A stretch of 64,000 nucleotides of DNA from Winogradskyella eximia (GTDB lineage: Bacteria > Bacteroidota > Bacteroidia > Flavobacteriales > Flavobacteriaceae), in the NCBI RefSeq assembly GCF_003386165.1, contig NZ_QRDV01000008.1:19103-83102 (forward strand). The letters are read 5' to 3'. Below, one piece after another: positions 1 through 7,869 of the stretch (positions are counted from its first letter, which is position 1; every line of letters starts with the position of its first letter). The position numbers and the translations under genes are program-made. The notes beneath the pieces were generated by a model, which saw only the letters and a list, made by a program, of their open reading frames with translations, ran no database searches and was not told the origin of the DNA.

Positions 1-840
1 ACACACAACACCCAAATTCCGACAGCGTCGGAACCTGCTGTCGGCAGTATAGATGAGAAAAATCCGTTTAAAATAGCTGAAGCCTTGGAAGCTATTTAGG
101 ATTTTTGGAATGGTTTTAATGGTGCCTTAGCACTATTAAAAATACCTTCGACAGTAAAGGTCTTTTTTGGTTCGGTTTTTGGACCAGCAAAAAATGAACA
201 TAGAAACATTTTTTTTACTTAGACCGCTACCCCACAAACTGATGATACCCATGCAATACCAGCAAGAAAATCAAAAACTAACTAAAGCACTGCACATAGT
301 CAACACACAACACCTAAATTCCGACAGCGTCGGAACCTGCTGTCGGCAGTATAAATGAGAAAAATCCGTTTAAAATAGCTGAAGCCTTGGAAGTTATTTA
401 GGATTTTTGGAATGGTTTTAATGGTGCCTTAGCACTATTAAAAATACCTTCGACAGTAAAGGTCTTTTTTGGTTCGGTTTTTGGACCAGCAAAAAACAAA
501 CATAAAAACAATCTGTTTACTTAGACCGCTGCCCCACAAACTGATGCTACCCATGCAATACCAGCAAGAAAACCAAAAACTAACTAAAGCACTGCACATA
601 GTCAACACTCAACACCCAAATTCCGACAGCGTCGGAACCTGCTGTCGGCAGTATAGATGAGAAAAATTCGTTTAAAATAACTGAAGCCTTGGAAGCTATT
701 TAGGATTTTTGGAATGGTTTTAATGGTGCCTTAGCACTATTAAAAATACCTTCGACAGTAAAGGTCTTTTTTGGGTAGCCTATCCTGAGCGCAGTCGAAG
801 GGTTATGGACCAGCAAAAAACAAACATAAAAACAATCTTT
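1..840. repeat. 302-bp tandem repeat, about 2.8 copies
   Basis: The same sequence recurs with an exact 302-bp period: the GACAGCGTCG block starts at 21, 323 and 625. Each unit holds a hairpin TTCCGAC-AGC-GTCGGAA, a second inverted repeat AAATAGCT/AGCTATTT, and a copy of the last ~27 bp of the neighbouring minus-strand gene (at about 217, 519 and 841). The third copy carries a different 30-bp stretch near 777-808 that includes CCTGAGCGCAGTCGAAGG, a motif I recognise as a common dispersed Bacteroidetes element. The short open frames inside the units (63 codons) are probably not genes. The array is cut by the window start and may extend further left. Confidence 0.93.
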
Positions 841-1365
841 TTACTTAGACCGCTGCCCCACAAACTGCTGACTCTTCAACTTAAACAACACATTAAAACT
901 CGTTAAACTCCCATAACTACGCGTAATATACTGCTGTAAATCTATCTTTTCTTGTTCTTCTAAATTACTAGAATTGATTTTCTGTTCCATCACACGCAAA
1001 CGGTCACGTACCATGGTGATTTTATGAAAAAAGGTATCTATAGGCAATTCACTCGACTTCAGATTAGGATCTCCTGGTGTCATTATCAATTTTCCTCCTT
1101 TCCATTTATCGGCAATGGTAACCACTTCAGACACATCAGACCATTGTTTTAATATGGACTTCAAACTGCGCTCTACGTCATAAAAACTCACGGTATCCAC
1201 CTCATCTTCTGCAGCGTCTATCACTTCAAATTCCGAATCGATATCTATGGTTTCTAATCCATTCTCTATAAACGTTACCCAATAGTGTTTTGAGGTCACG
1301 TTAGTCACCACTCCTTTGCCATATTCAGTATGGTTTATTCTCGATCCTATGCCTAGTAATTTCAT
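841..1365 (-). CDS. Conserved flavobacterial protein of unknown function
   Basis: A 174-residue soluble protein if translation begins at the ATG at 1365 (MKLLGIGSRINHTEYG). A longer frame exists to a TTG at 1434, but its extra 23 residues look unlike a protein start. The N-terminus (residues ~5-45, 'GIGSRINHTEYGKGVVTNV') resembles the small beta-barrel, Tudor/CarD-like segment seen in flavobacterial proteins and at the C-terminus of UvrD helicases, which suggests nucleic-acid or protein contact; this is inference. The remainder is helical. Its last nine codons are part of the neighbouring 302-bp tandem unit, so the repeats partly duplicate this gene's 3' end. No function assigned. Confidence 0.75.
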   Translation of the reverse strand: MKLLGIGSRINHTEYGKGVVTNVTSKHYWVTFIENGLETIDIDSEFEVIDAAEDEVDTVSFYDVERSLKSILKQWSDVSEVVTIADKWKGGKLIMTPGDPNLKSSELPIDTFFHKITMVRDRLRVMEQKINSSNLEEQEKIDLQQYITRSYGSLTSFNVLFKLKSQQFVGQRSK

Positions 1366-1480
1366 CTCGTGTTGTAATTGATAGTTATAATTATTACGAG
1401 AACTAAAATAAACAAAAATGACCTGTACACACAAATGTTAAACATAAATTAAAGCTTTTTTTCAATCGCTGCACCTGTCT

Positions 1481-1488
1481 TATTTTTG
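1481..1488 (+). promoter_or_regulatory. -7 promoter box TATTTTTG
   Basis: Matches the Bacteroidetes -7 consensus TAnnTTTG and lies 29 bp before the start of the secreted-protein gene at 1518. No clear -33 TTTG is seen upstream. Confidence 0.5.
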
Positions 1489-1517
1489 CCATATTCTCAA
1501 TTTAAACCAATAATATT

Positions 1518-1868
1518 ATGAAAAAACTACTTTTTACTATTATTCTTTTAGGATGCTATCTTGTAACAAGCGCTCAAAATCCTCCTAAAGTTGGTGATCA
1601 ATTAACCATTAAAGCACCTCATGCACATACCTTTAACTACATCAAATTCCCAAAACCCAACATTTTAATTAAACGTGGTACTGTGGATCGTTACAAATCG
1701 GTATATGAAAATGATGTGCTTGTAGATGACGTAGAAACGGCAAAGAATGGAGATACCTACGTGATTTTAAAGAAAAAAGATGGTTCTAAATTCTTTGGCT
1801 ATTTAAGTGAAGTGAAAGCCAATTATGCCAAAGCCTTAAACGCTGGTGAGATCGTGACCACAAAATAG
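1518..1868 (+). CDS. Small exported protein of unknown function
   Basis: 116 residues with a typical signal peptide (positively charged MKK, hydrophobic core to about residue 16, cleavage expected after SAQ near residue 20). The mature ~96-residue part is basic and hydrophilic, with no cysteines, lipobox or membrane segment, so it is probably periplasmic or secreted. It stands alone between a -7 box and a strong terminator, so it is monocistronic. I do not recognise a named family; similar short secreted proteins are common in Flavobacteriia. Confidence 0.75.
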   Translation: MKKLLFTIILLGCYLVTSAQNPPKVGDQLTIKAPHAHTFNYIKFPKPNILIKRGTVDRYKSVYENDVLVDDVETAKNGDTYVILKKKDGSKFFGYLSEVKANYAKALNAGEIVTTK

Positions 1869-1892
1869 CAACCACATACTCAAATAAATGAT

Positions 1893-1927
1893 AAAGTGTT
1901 CTGTAGATTCAGAGCACTTTTTTTATG
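1893..1927 (+). terminator. Rho-independent terminator
   Basis: AAAGTGTTCTG pairs with CAGAGCACTTT (one G-T pair) around a short loop, followed by a run of seven T. It ends the gene at 1518-1868. Confidence 0.8.
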
Positions 1928-1977
1928 CCCTAACATCAATACTTTTCCAATGCTAAAAGCACAGCAAAAGCTCGCAA

Positions 1978-2739
1978 TTAGCGCTTCTTCCCTTTAGATG
2001 GTTCCGCTTTCAGCTTTACATAAATCAGTTTCTTGTGCCCTCTAGAGTCTTCACGACGTTCAATTTCAAAAGCAGGAATCGATTTTATTAACGGAGTTAA
2101 CTTCTGAAACCCATAATTACGAGAATCAAAGTTAGGCTGTTTCTTTTGTAACAAGCCTCCTACATCTCCTAAAAACGCCCAACCATCATCATCAGACACA
2201 TCATCTATCGTCGCTGCAATAAACTGAATTTCTTTCTTAGTAATGGTATCGTAACCGCTTTTTTCTTCCGTTGTAGTAGTCGTGGTTTCAGATTCTGATG
2301 TTGCCGCTTGGTGCTTTAAAATCTCTATGTAAATAAACTTATCGCAGGCTACAATAAACGGATTCGGAGTTTTCTTTTCTCCAATGCCATAGACTTTCAT
2401 ACCAGCTTCACGTAAGCGTGTTGCCAACCGTGTAAAATCACTATCGCTAGAGACCAAACAAAAGCCATCTACTTTTTCGGAATAGAGAATATCCATAGCA
2501 TCAATAATCATGGCTGAATCGGTAGCATTCTTACCTGTGGTATAGCCATATTGCTGTATGGGTGTAATGGCATTCTCTAACAACAAATTTTTCCATTTGT
2601 TTAGGTTAGGCTTGGTCCAATCTCCATAAATACGTTTTATGGTAGGGTTGCCATACTTCGCCACCTCTTCCATCATTTCTTTTACATAAGCGGATGGAAT
2701 GTTGTCTCCATCTATCAGTACTGCGAGTTTTATATCCAT
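1978..2739 (-). CDS. NYN-domain (LabA/DUF88-like) putative RNase with OST-HTH/LOTUS domain
   Basis: 253 residues from the ATG at 2739; an upstream in-frame TTG at 2748 is less likely. Residues ~3-145 are a NYN (PIN-like) domain: LAVLIDGDNIP near the N-terminus, DSAMIIDAMD and SSDSDFTRLATRLR supply the acidic residues expected of a metal-dependent RNase. After a Ser/Thr/Glu-rich linker, residues ~170-245 look like an OST-HTH/LOTUS RNA-binding domain (FLGDVGGLLQKKQPNF... YGFQKLTPLI). This domain pair is widespread in bacteria and believed to act on RNA, but the substrate is unknown. It is transcribed alone, convergent with the gene at 1518. Confidence 0.88.
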   Translation of the reverse strand: MDIKLAVLIDGDNIPSAYVKEMMEEVAKYGNPTIKRIYGDWTKPNLNKWKNLLLENAITPIQQYGYTTGKNATDSAMIIDAMDILYSEKVDGFCLVSSDSDFTRLATRLREAGMKVYGIGEKKTPNPFIVACDKFIYIEILKHQAATSESETTTTTTEEKSGYDTITKKEIQFIAATIDDVSDDDGWAFLGDVGGLLQKKQPNFDSRNYGFQKLTPLIKSIPAFEIERREDSRGHKKLIYVKLKAEPSKGKKR

Positions 2740-2786
2740 GGGTGTCAAGGTCTTTTTTTAGTGGTATAAAGGTAATGGGTTTGCAT

Positions 2787-2819
2787 TAAAAAACCACTCC
2801 GATAGAAGTGGTTTTTTTG
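2787..2819. terminator. Bidirectional terminator hairpin
   Basis: AAAACCACT pairs with AGTGGTTTT, flanked by A and T runs on both sides, so it could terminate either strand. It lies between the NYN gene and the small basic-protein gene, both on the minus strand, so it most likely ends the latter. Confidence 0.75.
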
Positions 2820-2837
2820 TATGATTACGGGAGCGTT

Positions 2838-2942
2838 TTAAGTCCGACTCGCCTTTTTTGCCAGTTTTGCAGCTTTCTTTTCTTTTGGTGACAGTGCTGC
2901 TTCTTTTTTTACATTGCGTTTTGCATCTTGTGATTTCGCCAT
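2838..2942 (-). CDS. Small lysine-rich protein
   Basis: A 34-residue, strongly basic protein starting MAKSQDAKRNVKKEA and ending KKAAKLAKKASRT. The start at 2942 is chosen because the protein character changes sharply there; the longer upstream frame is not credible. Similar tiny Lys/Ala-rich proteins starting MAKSQ are common in Flavobacteriia. The composition suggests RNA or ribosome association, but that is inference. It is followed by a strong terminator. Confidence 0.65.
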   Translation of the reverse strand: MAKSQDAKRNVKKEAALSPKEKKAAKLAKKASRT

Positions 2943-3141
2943 AATGTCTATTGGTATTAGAGGTTGTTTTCTAATGAGAGTTAAATGTAGTGAAAATAAG
3001 CGCAGTAATGCCTTAAGGTGACTATAATTGTTAGGCATAGTGTGTTTTAAGCGTTGGTATGAGGCAATTGCATACGCATTGGTGCCAAAGGCTCAACGTA
3101 AATCCTTTATAGCTCTTAGCTATCTACTAAACAACGCCGAT

Positions 3142-3176
3142 AAAAATCCCGTATGGTGATGCTCTACGGGATTTTT
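3142..3176. terminator. Perfect 12-bp terminator hairpin
   Basis: AAAAATCCCGTA pairs with TACGGGATTTTT around an 11-nt loop, with A and T runs on each side. A close relative (AATCCCGTA/TACGGGATT) occurs at 7024-7056. No obvious gene lies immediately upstream on the plus strand (3043-3141), so it most likely ends the small minus-strand gene at 3201-3347. Confidence 0.75.
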
Positions 3177-3200
3177 ATTGCCGTAACCAAAGCGAAAACA

Positions 3201-3347
3201 TTATATAAACAAAAAGTCATCCTCGTCATTAGAAAAATAACGCGTTAATATACGTCTAGCATTCACATCTTCTCGTTTAGGTTCGTTAGTTTGCTCTGTA
3301 GGCTTAGACTTCAATAGTCTGTTTCTTAGGTCTTGTAATGCTTTCAT
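3201..3347 (-). CDS. Possible 48-aa small protein
   Basis: An ATG-initiated 48-codon frame reads MKALQDLRNRLLK... and ends ...NDEDDFLFI. It has a basic amphipathic N-terminus and an acidic C-terminus with a hydrophobic end, and codon use like its neighbours. It is followed on its own strand by the strong hairpin at 3142-3176. There is no recognised family; a chance frame of this length cannot be excluded. Confidence 0.45.
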   Translation of the reverse strand: MKALQDLRNRLLKSKPTEQTNEPKREDVNARRILTRYFSNDEDDFLFI

Positions 3348-3719
3348 AACATCAGGTATTTGGTTGTATCAAAGATACGAAATCAAACCCTTTTTTGGAT
3401 CACCGTAACTCCTACAAAAACACTAAAAACCAAAGATTTAGCAATTACTTAACACTTGGTTATACTAGGGTTAAACTTTGCTCGGTTTGGATTCAATTTG
3501 GAGTTGTATACGGCTGTCTTTTTCCCTGACCCGCATTAGACCCGCATTAGAGCCGAAGGAGAGCCGAAGGAGAGCCGAAGGAGCACTTAATGTTGTTTGA
3601 CACGATTAGTTGCGTGAAAAAGGACTTCAAATAACAACTAAAAATCGAATAAAAAACCCAAAACAATTTACAATAATTGCCATAAACAATTCATTACACA
3701 TGGTATTGTGTACCGTTTT
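3348..3719. other. Intergenic region
   Basis: 372 bp without a credible gene. It holds the 11-bp-period array at 3528-3582; otherwise I see nothing definite. Confidence 0.6.
3528..3582. repeat. 11-bp-period short tandem array
   Basis: Five perfect 11-bp units in a row: GACCCGCATTA twice, then GAGCCGAAGGA three times (5 x 11 = 55 bp). The two unit types share only GA.CCG but keep strict phase. A second 11-bp-period array, related through an ACCCG core on the opposite strand, lies at 36707-36761. Confidence 0.9.
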
Positions 3720-5642
3720 TTAATTCTTGACAAAGCTAGCATTGTAAGTGCATTCATAGTTGTCAATTGTACAACCATTTAAATATAATGCATCTGTAAA
3801 TGTACCTGTAAAATAATTTTCGGCTGTCAAAATACCAGAAAAGCTATGAGTGTCTGTATCTCCTTGAGGGTCATAAGTGGTTCCATCACTACAACCAATT
3901 GTACTTGAAACAGAATAAGTTAATACTACATCAAAATTTATTTCTTGAGTATTTTCATTGTATGATATTGTTCCAGAAGTTTGTTGCCATAAATTATTTG
4001 GGTCATTGATATAGGTTATGGTATTTGTAGTCATATCATATTCAAATTGGATATTGGCCGATATTGGTGTTACATTATTGGTACAAGAACCACTAGTTCC
4101 AAAAATATTTAACGTCCAATTACCACTTAAATCTACTTGATTACCTTCTAAATTAGCATTAAATGTAGCTATACTTTCAATATTAGAACCATCCGCTTTT
4201 TTGACAGTTGCCTGAACAATTTGTGGTTGTGTATTATCTCCAAGCGTCCAAAATACTTCAGCAAAACCATTTGGATCTGTCGGTACAGTTTGATTGCTCG
4301 TTGTTCCATTACCAGATGTCACCTCGAAATAGACAGGAACATCCTTAAGATAGAAAAGTCCAGAATTGTCCCAAACTCTAACTTTTAGCGGTTGATTTAA
4401 TTGTTCATCTTGATTACCCGTTTGGTTATTCCCTGAGATGACCTCAATTGTGTCTGGTGCATTCCAAATCGGTTGCGTATAGATATTATAGGAATCGTAA
4501 GGTAATGCTAATAAATTTTCACCTAATATTCCTATACTAGCGCCAAGGTTTAAATCAATACTAGCATTTAAAGACGCATCCCAATCTTGATTTACACCTA
4601 CATTAATTCCTAAATTTCCAGATAAAGCTGGTTCAATTAAAGGTCCATTAATGCCATAAAATGCAATTATGACCTCTGGAACTATTGAAATTTTATCTGT
4701 TAAATTAAAGTACGAACCTCCTAAATCAATAGGATGGTCTATAAAACCAGCATTTAATTCTGCTATTGGTGACCAATTACTATTTTCATACGTTGCTCCT
4801 AATGAAAACGTTGTATTATGTTCCAACTTTTTAGATAGCGAAAGTGTACCACCAACTTCAAATTCAGATTTTGCTTTTAGCTTAAGAAAAACAGTTACAA
4901 CTACGGGGACACTACCTACAAATCTAACAAACGTATTACTGTTTTCATATAACGTATATTCAGTAACTGGAATAGTAGCACTTCCTGTTGCATTTAAATT
5001 TAGTGTTGCTTCTGCAGTGAATTCTGTGTTTTCTGTTCCAAATTGAAATCTATCAAGAGAAAAGAAACTATAATCCAAGTCAAAGAAATATGTAGGATTG
5101 AAATTTAATGCACCATCGGTTATGGTTAAATTAGCAGAGGGGTCTGAATTTATTACAACATTAGTAAAATCAAAAATGAAACTATTTTGATTTCTACTGA
5201 CTCCTTGTGCAAATCTCTCATAATTATTTCTTTGTAAAGATTCCCCTGAACTAGATCTATTGAAACTTGATAAGCTAGTGGAAAAATTTATATTGGTATT
5301 TCCAAACACGTCTTCCATGTTGGCTTGAACCGTTTGCATTTCAACAACATTATTGACAACGCTAATACTTGTCACTTTTCTTAAAAACCCTAGCCCTTCA
5401 TCACCAACTATAACATCATTTATTTCTATTTCTGGAATAGATTCACTGAATTGAATTACATAGGTACCGTTTAAAATTTCTGATTCCGTACTCATTAACT
5501 CTGAATTCTCTTCTAGTATTACAACTACATTATCTGCAATTATTGCATTAGGGTCTTGTTCTTGAACTTCTTCACTTTTGGAATCATCACTAGAGCATCC
5601 AAATATTAGAATTAACGAAAATAGAATGACAATTTTTTTCAT
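3720..5642 (-). CDS. Large lipoprotein with Ig-like (Big_1-type) domain
   Basis: 640 residues. A lipoprotein signal (LILIFGC, lipid Cys at about residue 16, followed by SSDDS) is typical of Bacteroidetes surface lipoproteins exported to the outer membrane. The middle (~residues 150-390) is beta-rich and Asn/Ser/Thr-rich. Residues ~400-500 (PVYFEVTSGNG...NGFAEVFWTLGD...) match the invasin-type bacterial Ig-like domain (Big_1). The C-terminal ~130 residues begin DLSGNWTLNIFGTSGSC and look like a lipocalin/META-like barrel with several cysteines. Probably surface-exposed and adhesive or structural; substrate unknown. Monocistronic. Confidence 0.8.
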   Translation of the reverse strand: MKKIVILFSLILIFGCSSDDSKSEEVQEQDPNAIIADNVVVILEENSELMSTESEILNGTYVIQFSESIPEIEINDVIVGDEGLGFLRKVTSISVVNNVVEMQTVQANMEDVFGNTNINFSTSLSSFNRSSSGESLQRNNYERFAQGVSRNQNSFIFDFTNVVINSDPSANLTITDGALNFNPTYFFDLDYSFFSLDRFQFGTENTEFTAEATLNLNATGSATIPVTEYTLYENSNTFVRFVGSVPVVVTVFLKLKAKSEFEVGGTLSLSKKLEHNTTFSLGATYENSNWSPIAELNAGFIDHPIDLGGSYFNLTDKISIVPEVIIAFYGINGPLIEPALSGNLGINVGVNQDWDASLNASIDLNLGASIGILGENLLALPYDSYNIYTQPIWNAPDTIEVISGNNQTGNQDEQLNQPLKVRVWDNSGLFYLKDVPVYFEVTSGNGTTSNQTVPTDPNGFAEVFWTLGDNTQPQIVQATVKKADGSNIESIATFNANLEGNQVDLSGNWTLNIFGTSGSCTNNVTPISANIQFEYDMTTNTITYINDPNNLWQQTSGTISYNENTQEINFDVVLTYSVSSTIGCSDGTTYDPQGDTDTHSFSGILTAENYFTGTFTDALYLNGCTIDNYECTYNASFVKN

Positions 5643-5998
5643 ATCAGAATAATGTATTGATTAATAGCTCTTTAAAAGTAGTGAAATTTCTGGGGATACT
5701 TAACTCCCCATAAAAAGTATTCTCTTTCTTAAATTGTGCACAACTGATTTTATGCTTAATGGCTTCTATTACACTCAACCTTTATACATACATAAAACAC
5801 TGTATTACTGTTAGTTATATTTAGTTTTATTTATTAAATATTCATTTTTACGAATTATTCAATGCACATTCGGGTGTTGGAAAGAATTCTTCAAAAACGT
5901 GAGATAATTCAGGTTAAAATTTAAAAGATTATCGACGAAATGCACATTTTGTTGTAAATACCTCAAAATAAAACACTTAGCAATTAATTTGTTTTTTA

Positions 5999-6006
5999 TA
6001 TGTTTG
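5999..6006 (+). promoter_or_regulatory. -7 promoter box TATGTTTG
   Basis: Fits TAnnTTTG exactly. A transcript starting a few bases downstream would begin at the first base of the structured element at 6010, giving a ~170-nt leader for the gene at 6180. No convincing -33 element is seen. Confidence 0.45.
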
Positions 6007-6009
6007 ACC

Positions 6010-6071
6010 CACAGTTGTTTAGCAAAGTCTAGAATTGCTAACTATAAACACCGGATTTATAACCAACTGTG
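6010..6071 (+). promoter_or_regulatory. Three-way-junction element (candidate structured 5' leader)
   Basis: Three perfect stems form a compact junction. P1 CACAGTTG/CAACTGTG (6010-6017 with 6064-6071) encloses P2 TTAGCAA/TTGCTAA (6019-6025 with 6035-6041) and P3 TATAAA/TTTATA (6043-6048 with 6056-6061). Only 1, 1 and 2 unpaired bases join them. It sits directly after a -7 box and upstream of the gene at 6180. It could be a cis-regulatory RNA or a DNA recombination or mobile-element end; no known riboswitch core is recognised. Confidence 0.55.
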
Positions 6072-6179
6072 ATGATCCCACTTTTACCTTACGAGATTCA
6101 AAATGAGTTTGGATCTTACTAACCAGATGTGTTATAGCTTAATTATGCCATAGCTATACGCGTCCTAAATCTTAATATT

Positions 6180-6980
6180 ATGGCAAAGAATAATTCTTTT
6201 ATTAGACTAGAAGGTACCTTAGATGGTTTGACCTTTTTTAGAAAAAACGGTGCTAATTTTGTTAAAACAAAAAGCCGTGTGAGTAGAAACCGTATTATGA
6301 ATGCGCCTGAGTATCAGCGAACGCGAGAAAACATGCAAGAGTTTGCAGGTGCTAACAAAGGAGGTAAAAGCTTTAGAGACAGTTTTGCTTCTATTGTGCG
6401 CTTGGTGAGTGACTCTAACTTAAGTTCGCGCGTGGCTGGTATTATGCGACGTATGATGAATACTGGAGTTGGTTTGCGTGGTCAGCGTACCTTGAACTTG
6501 GTAGATAATACAGAGCCATTTATAGGGTTTAACTTTAATATTAATAAACCTTTTGACAGTCAATTTAATGCACCATCTGCGGGTCCAGAAATTAATGCCA
6601 ACCGTGATACCGTAACTTGGACGTTACCCGATTTTAATGCAGATACCTATGTGCGTTCGCCTGAAGGTGCTACACATTTTAAGGTAGCGTTAGCTGCTGG
6701 TTATGTGAGTAATTATGAATGGGAACCGACTCTAAAGGCTTACGAACCAGTAGAGGATACACCCAATGGTGTTGGTAGTGTTATGTATAGCGATAAAATA
6801 GCTGTTACTGGTATGGTTGATAATCCTACGGTGTTAACTGTAGATTTGACTGCTTATGCTCCTATACCTGTTACTACAGCGTTGTATACTGCTACTGCGA
6901 TAGTGTTTTACCAAGAAGTGAATGGTGAGCTTTATGAGCTTGCTCAGGGGCATTGTATGAAAATTGCTTCTATTGGGTAG
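6180..6980 (+). CDS. DUF6266-like conserved Bacteroidetes protein
   Basis: 266 residues, no signal peptide or membrane segment. The N-terminus (NNSFIRLEGTLDGLTFFR, then NRIMNAPEYQRTRENMQEF and GGKSFRDSF) is the signature of a large flavobacterial family that I associate with DUF6266. Members usually begin with a short 'xGxIGDxTFYK' beta segment, then an 'R..NDPAFQRTREN..EF' motif and a helical domain, and a beta-rich C-terminal half, as here. The function is not known to me. It follows a structured leader and is ended by a hairpin terminator, so it is monocistronic. Confidence 0.7.
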   Translation: MAKNNSFIRLEGTLDGLTFFRKNGANFVKTKSRVSRNRIMNAPEYQRTRENMQEFAGANKGGKSFRDSFASIVRLVSDSNLSSRVAGIMRRMMNTGVGLRGQRTLNLVDNTEPFIGFNFNINKPFDSQFNAPSAGPEINANRDTVTWTLPDFNADTYVRSPEGATHFKVALAAGYVSNYEWEPTLKAYEPVEDTPNGVGSVMYSDKIAVTGMVDNPTVLTVDLTAYAPIPVTTALYTATAIVFYQEVNGELYELAQGHCMKIASIG

Positions 6981-7023
6981 TTTTTGGCTGGTAGCTTTTA
7001 GCTGTTAGTAAGGTTAAGTTTAT

Positions 7024-7056
7024 AATCCCGTATGGTTTTACTGTACGGGATTTTTA
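7024..7056 (+). terminator. Rho-independent terminator
   Basis: AATCCCGTA pairs with TACGGGATT around an 11-nt loop, followed by TTTT. It ends the gene at 6180-6980 and is closely related in sequence to the hairpin at 3142-3176. Confidence 0.8.
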
Positions 7057-7645
7057 TTGCTTGTTCATTTTAGTTCCTGTTATTTCTATTTTATTAAAGA
7101 AGAAGTCATGAATGCTTTCGCATTTGTATTCGTCGTTTTCTATTGTTTTGGAACTCATGATGTGCTCTGCAGTTCTTGACACAAAACGAACCAAAAGGTC
7201 AAAACGATTTGTTAGGAGTTACTCATCCATTCTTATTGTTTAAATAGGTTTTCGTGAATGCTATCGCATTTGCTAAAGCGCCATTCGCTAATACATTGTT
7301 ATTTTAAGGTCTTTATTAAAATTGGATTCCAATCCTTGATTTTGTAGATTAACTATAGGTCTGGCTCTTTATTTCTGAAAATCGTTGCTTCCGACTGTGT
7401 CGGAATATGGTGGTGAACACTTGGTTGTTTTTGGCTTTGATTGATGGGCTTTGATATATTTAGTACGTTATACTTTAGTTGCTTGGATTTAAGAGGTTGA
7501 TTAATATGGTAATGAAAAGTTTAATGGTAGGATTGTCCCCTTGAGGGGACTTGAGGGGTGTTTGCCTTATGAGATTTTTTTAACGTTCATTTTAATTCCA
7601 GTTGTTTCTATATGTATTAAATAAAAAAATCATGAATGCTAGAGT
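7054..7645 (-). pseudogene. Three degenerate copies of a gene 3' end
   Basis: On the minus strand, 7054-7158 reads an intact 34-codon tail with CESIHDFFFNKIEITGTKMN; the open frame continues upstream to about 7220. Copy 2 (7216-7271) reads KCDSIHENLFK then a stop and EWMSNS. Copy 3 (7586-7641) gives SIHDFF, then after a one-base shift IETTGIKMN. The shared peptide pattern across three decayed copies points to tandem duplication of one gene's C-terminus, with no full-length parent here. The parent family is not recognised. Confidence 0.5.
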
Positions 7646-7766
7646 ATTTAAGCATAGTTATAATAAAGTTCGGCTACAATAGTTTATACTTTTAGCATAG
7701 CACCAACACCTCAACACCACCTTAAAGTCCTGAAAATGAAACCAAAAAGACATCATAATTTTTCAA

Positions 7767-7794
7767 TTTGTTAAATTTTTACATTTATTTTTTG
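7767..7794 (+). promoter_or_regulatory. Candidate promoter (TTTG ... TATTTTTTG)
   Basis: TTTG at 7767-7770 and a near-consensus -7 box at 7786-7794, in a T-rich stretch about 75 bp upstream of the T9SS-protein gene. The spacing is slightly short. Confidence 0.4.
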
Positions 7795-7869
7795 TAGCTT
7801 TATTTCATTATTACGATTTATTCGCATCGCGTACAACGCCTTCAAATTGATATACCTAACTATATAAAC

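Larger units (their letters stand above)
5643..6179. other. Intergenic region with putative structured leader
   Basis: 537 bp without a credible gene. The left ~350 bp is AT-rich with nothing I can name. The right part holds a -7 box (5999-6006), a three-way-junction element (6010-6071) and a further inverted repeat TATAGCT/AGCTATA (6133-6139 with 6152-6158) just before the next gene. Confidence 0.7.
6981..7869. other. Intergenic region with gene-tail remnants
   Basis: About 890 bp without an intact gene. Contents: terminator (7024-7056), three degenerate copies of one minus-strand gene tail (7064-7645), a TTCCGAC-tgt-GTCGGAA hairpin at 7389-7405 matching the stem of the 302-bp repeats at 1-840, and a promoter at the right end. 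Confidence 0.7.

Noticed and set aside
167..660. Two 63-codon frames in the 302-bp units
   Set aside because: They exist because the same repeat unit is duplicated; no start signal or family, and they are copied with the unit.
1..840. CRISPR array
   Set aside because: Period is 302 bp with no short repeat/spacer pattern and no cas genes.
4669..5046. 125-codon plus-strand frame inside the lipoprotein gene
   Set aside because: Shadow frame of the 640-residue lipoprotein, with no signal or domain.
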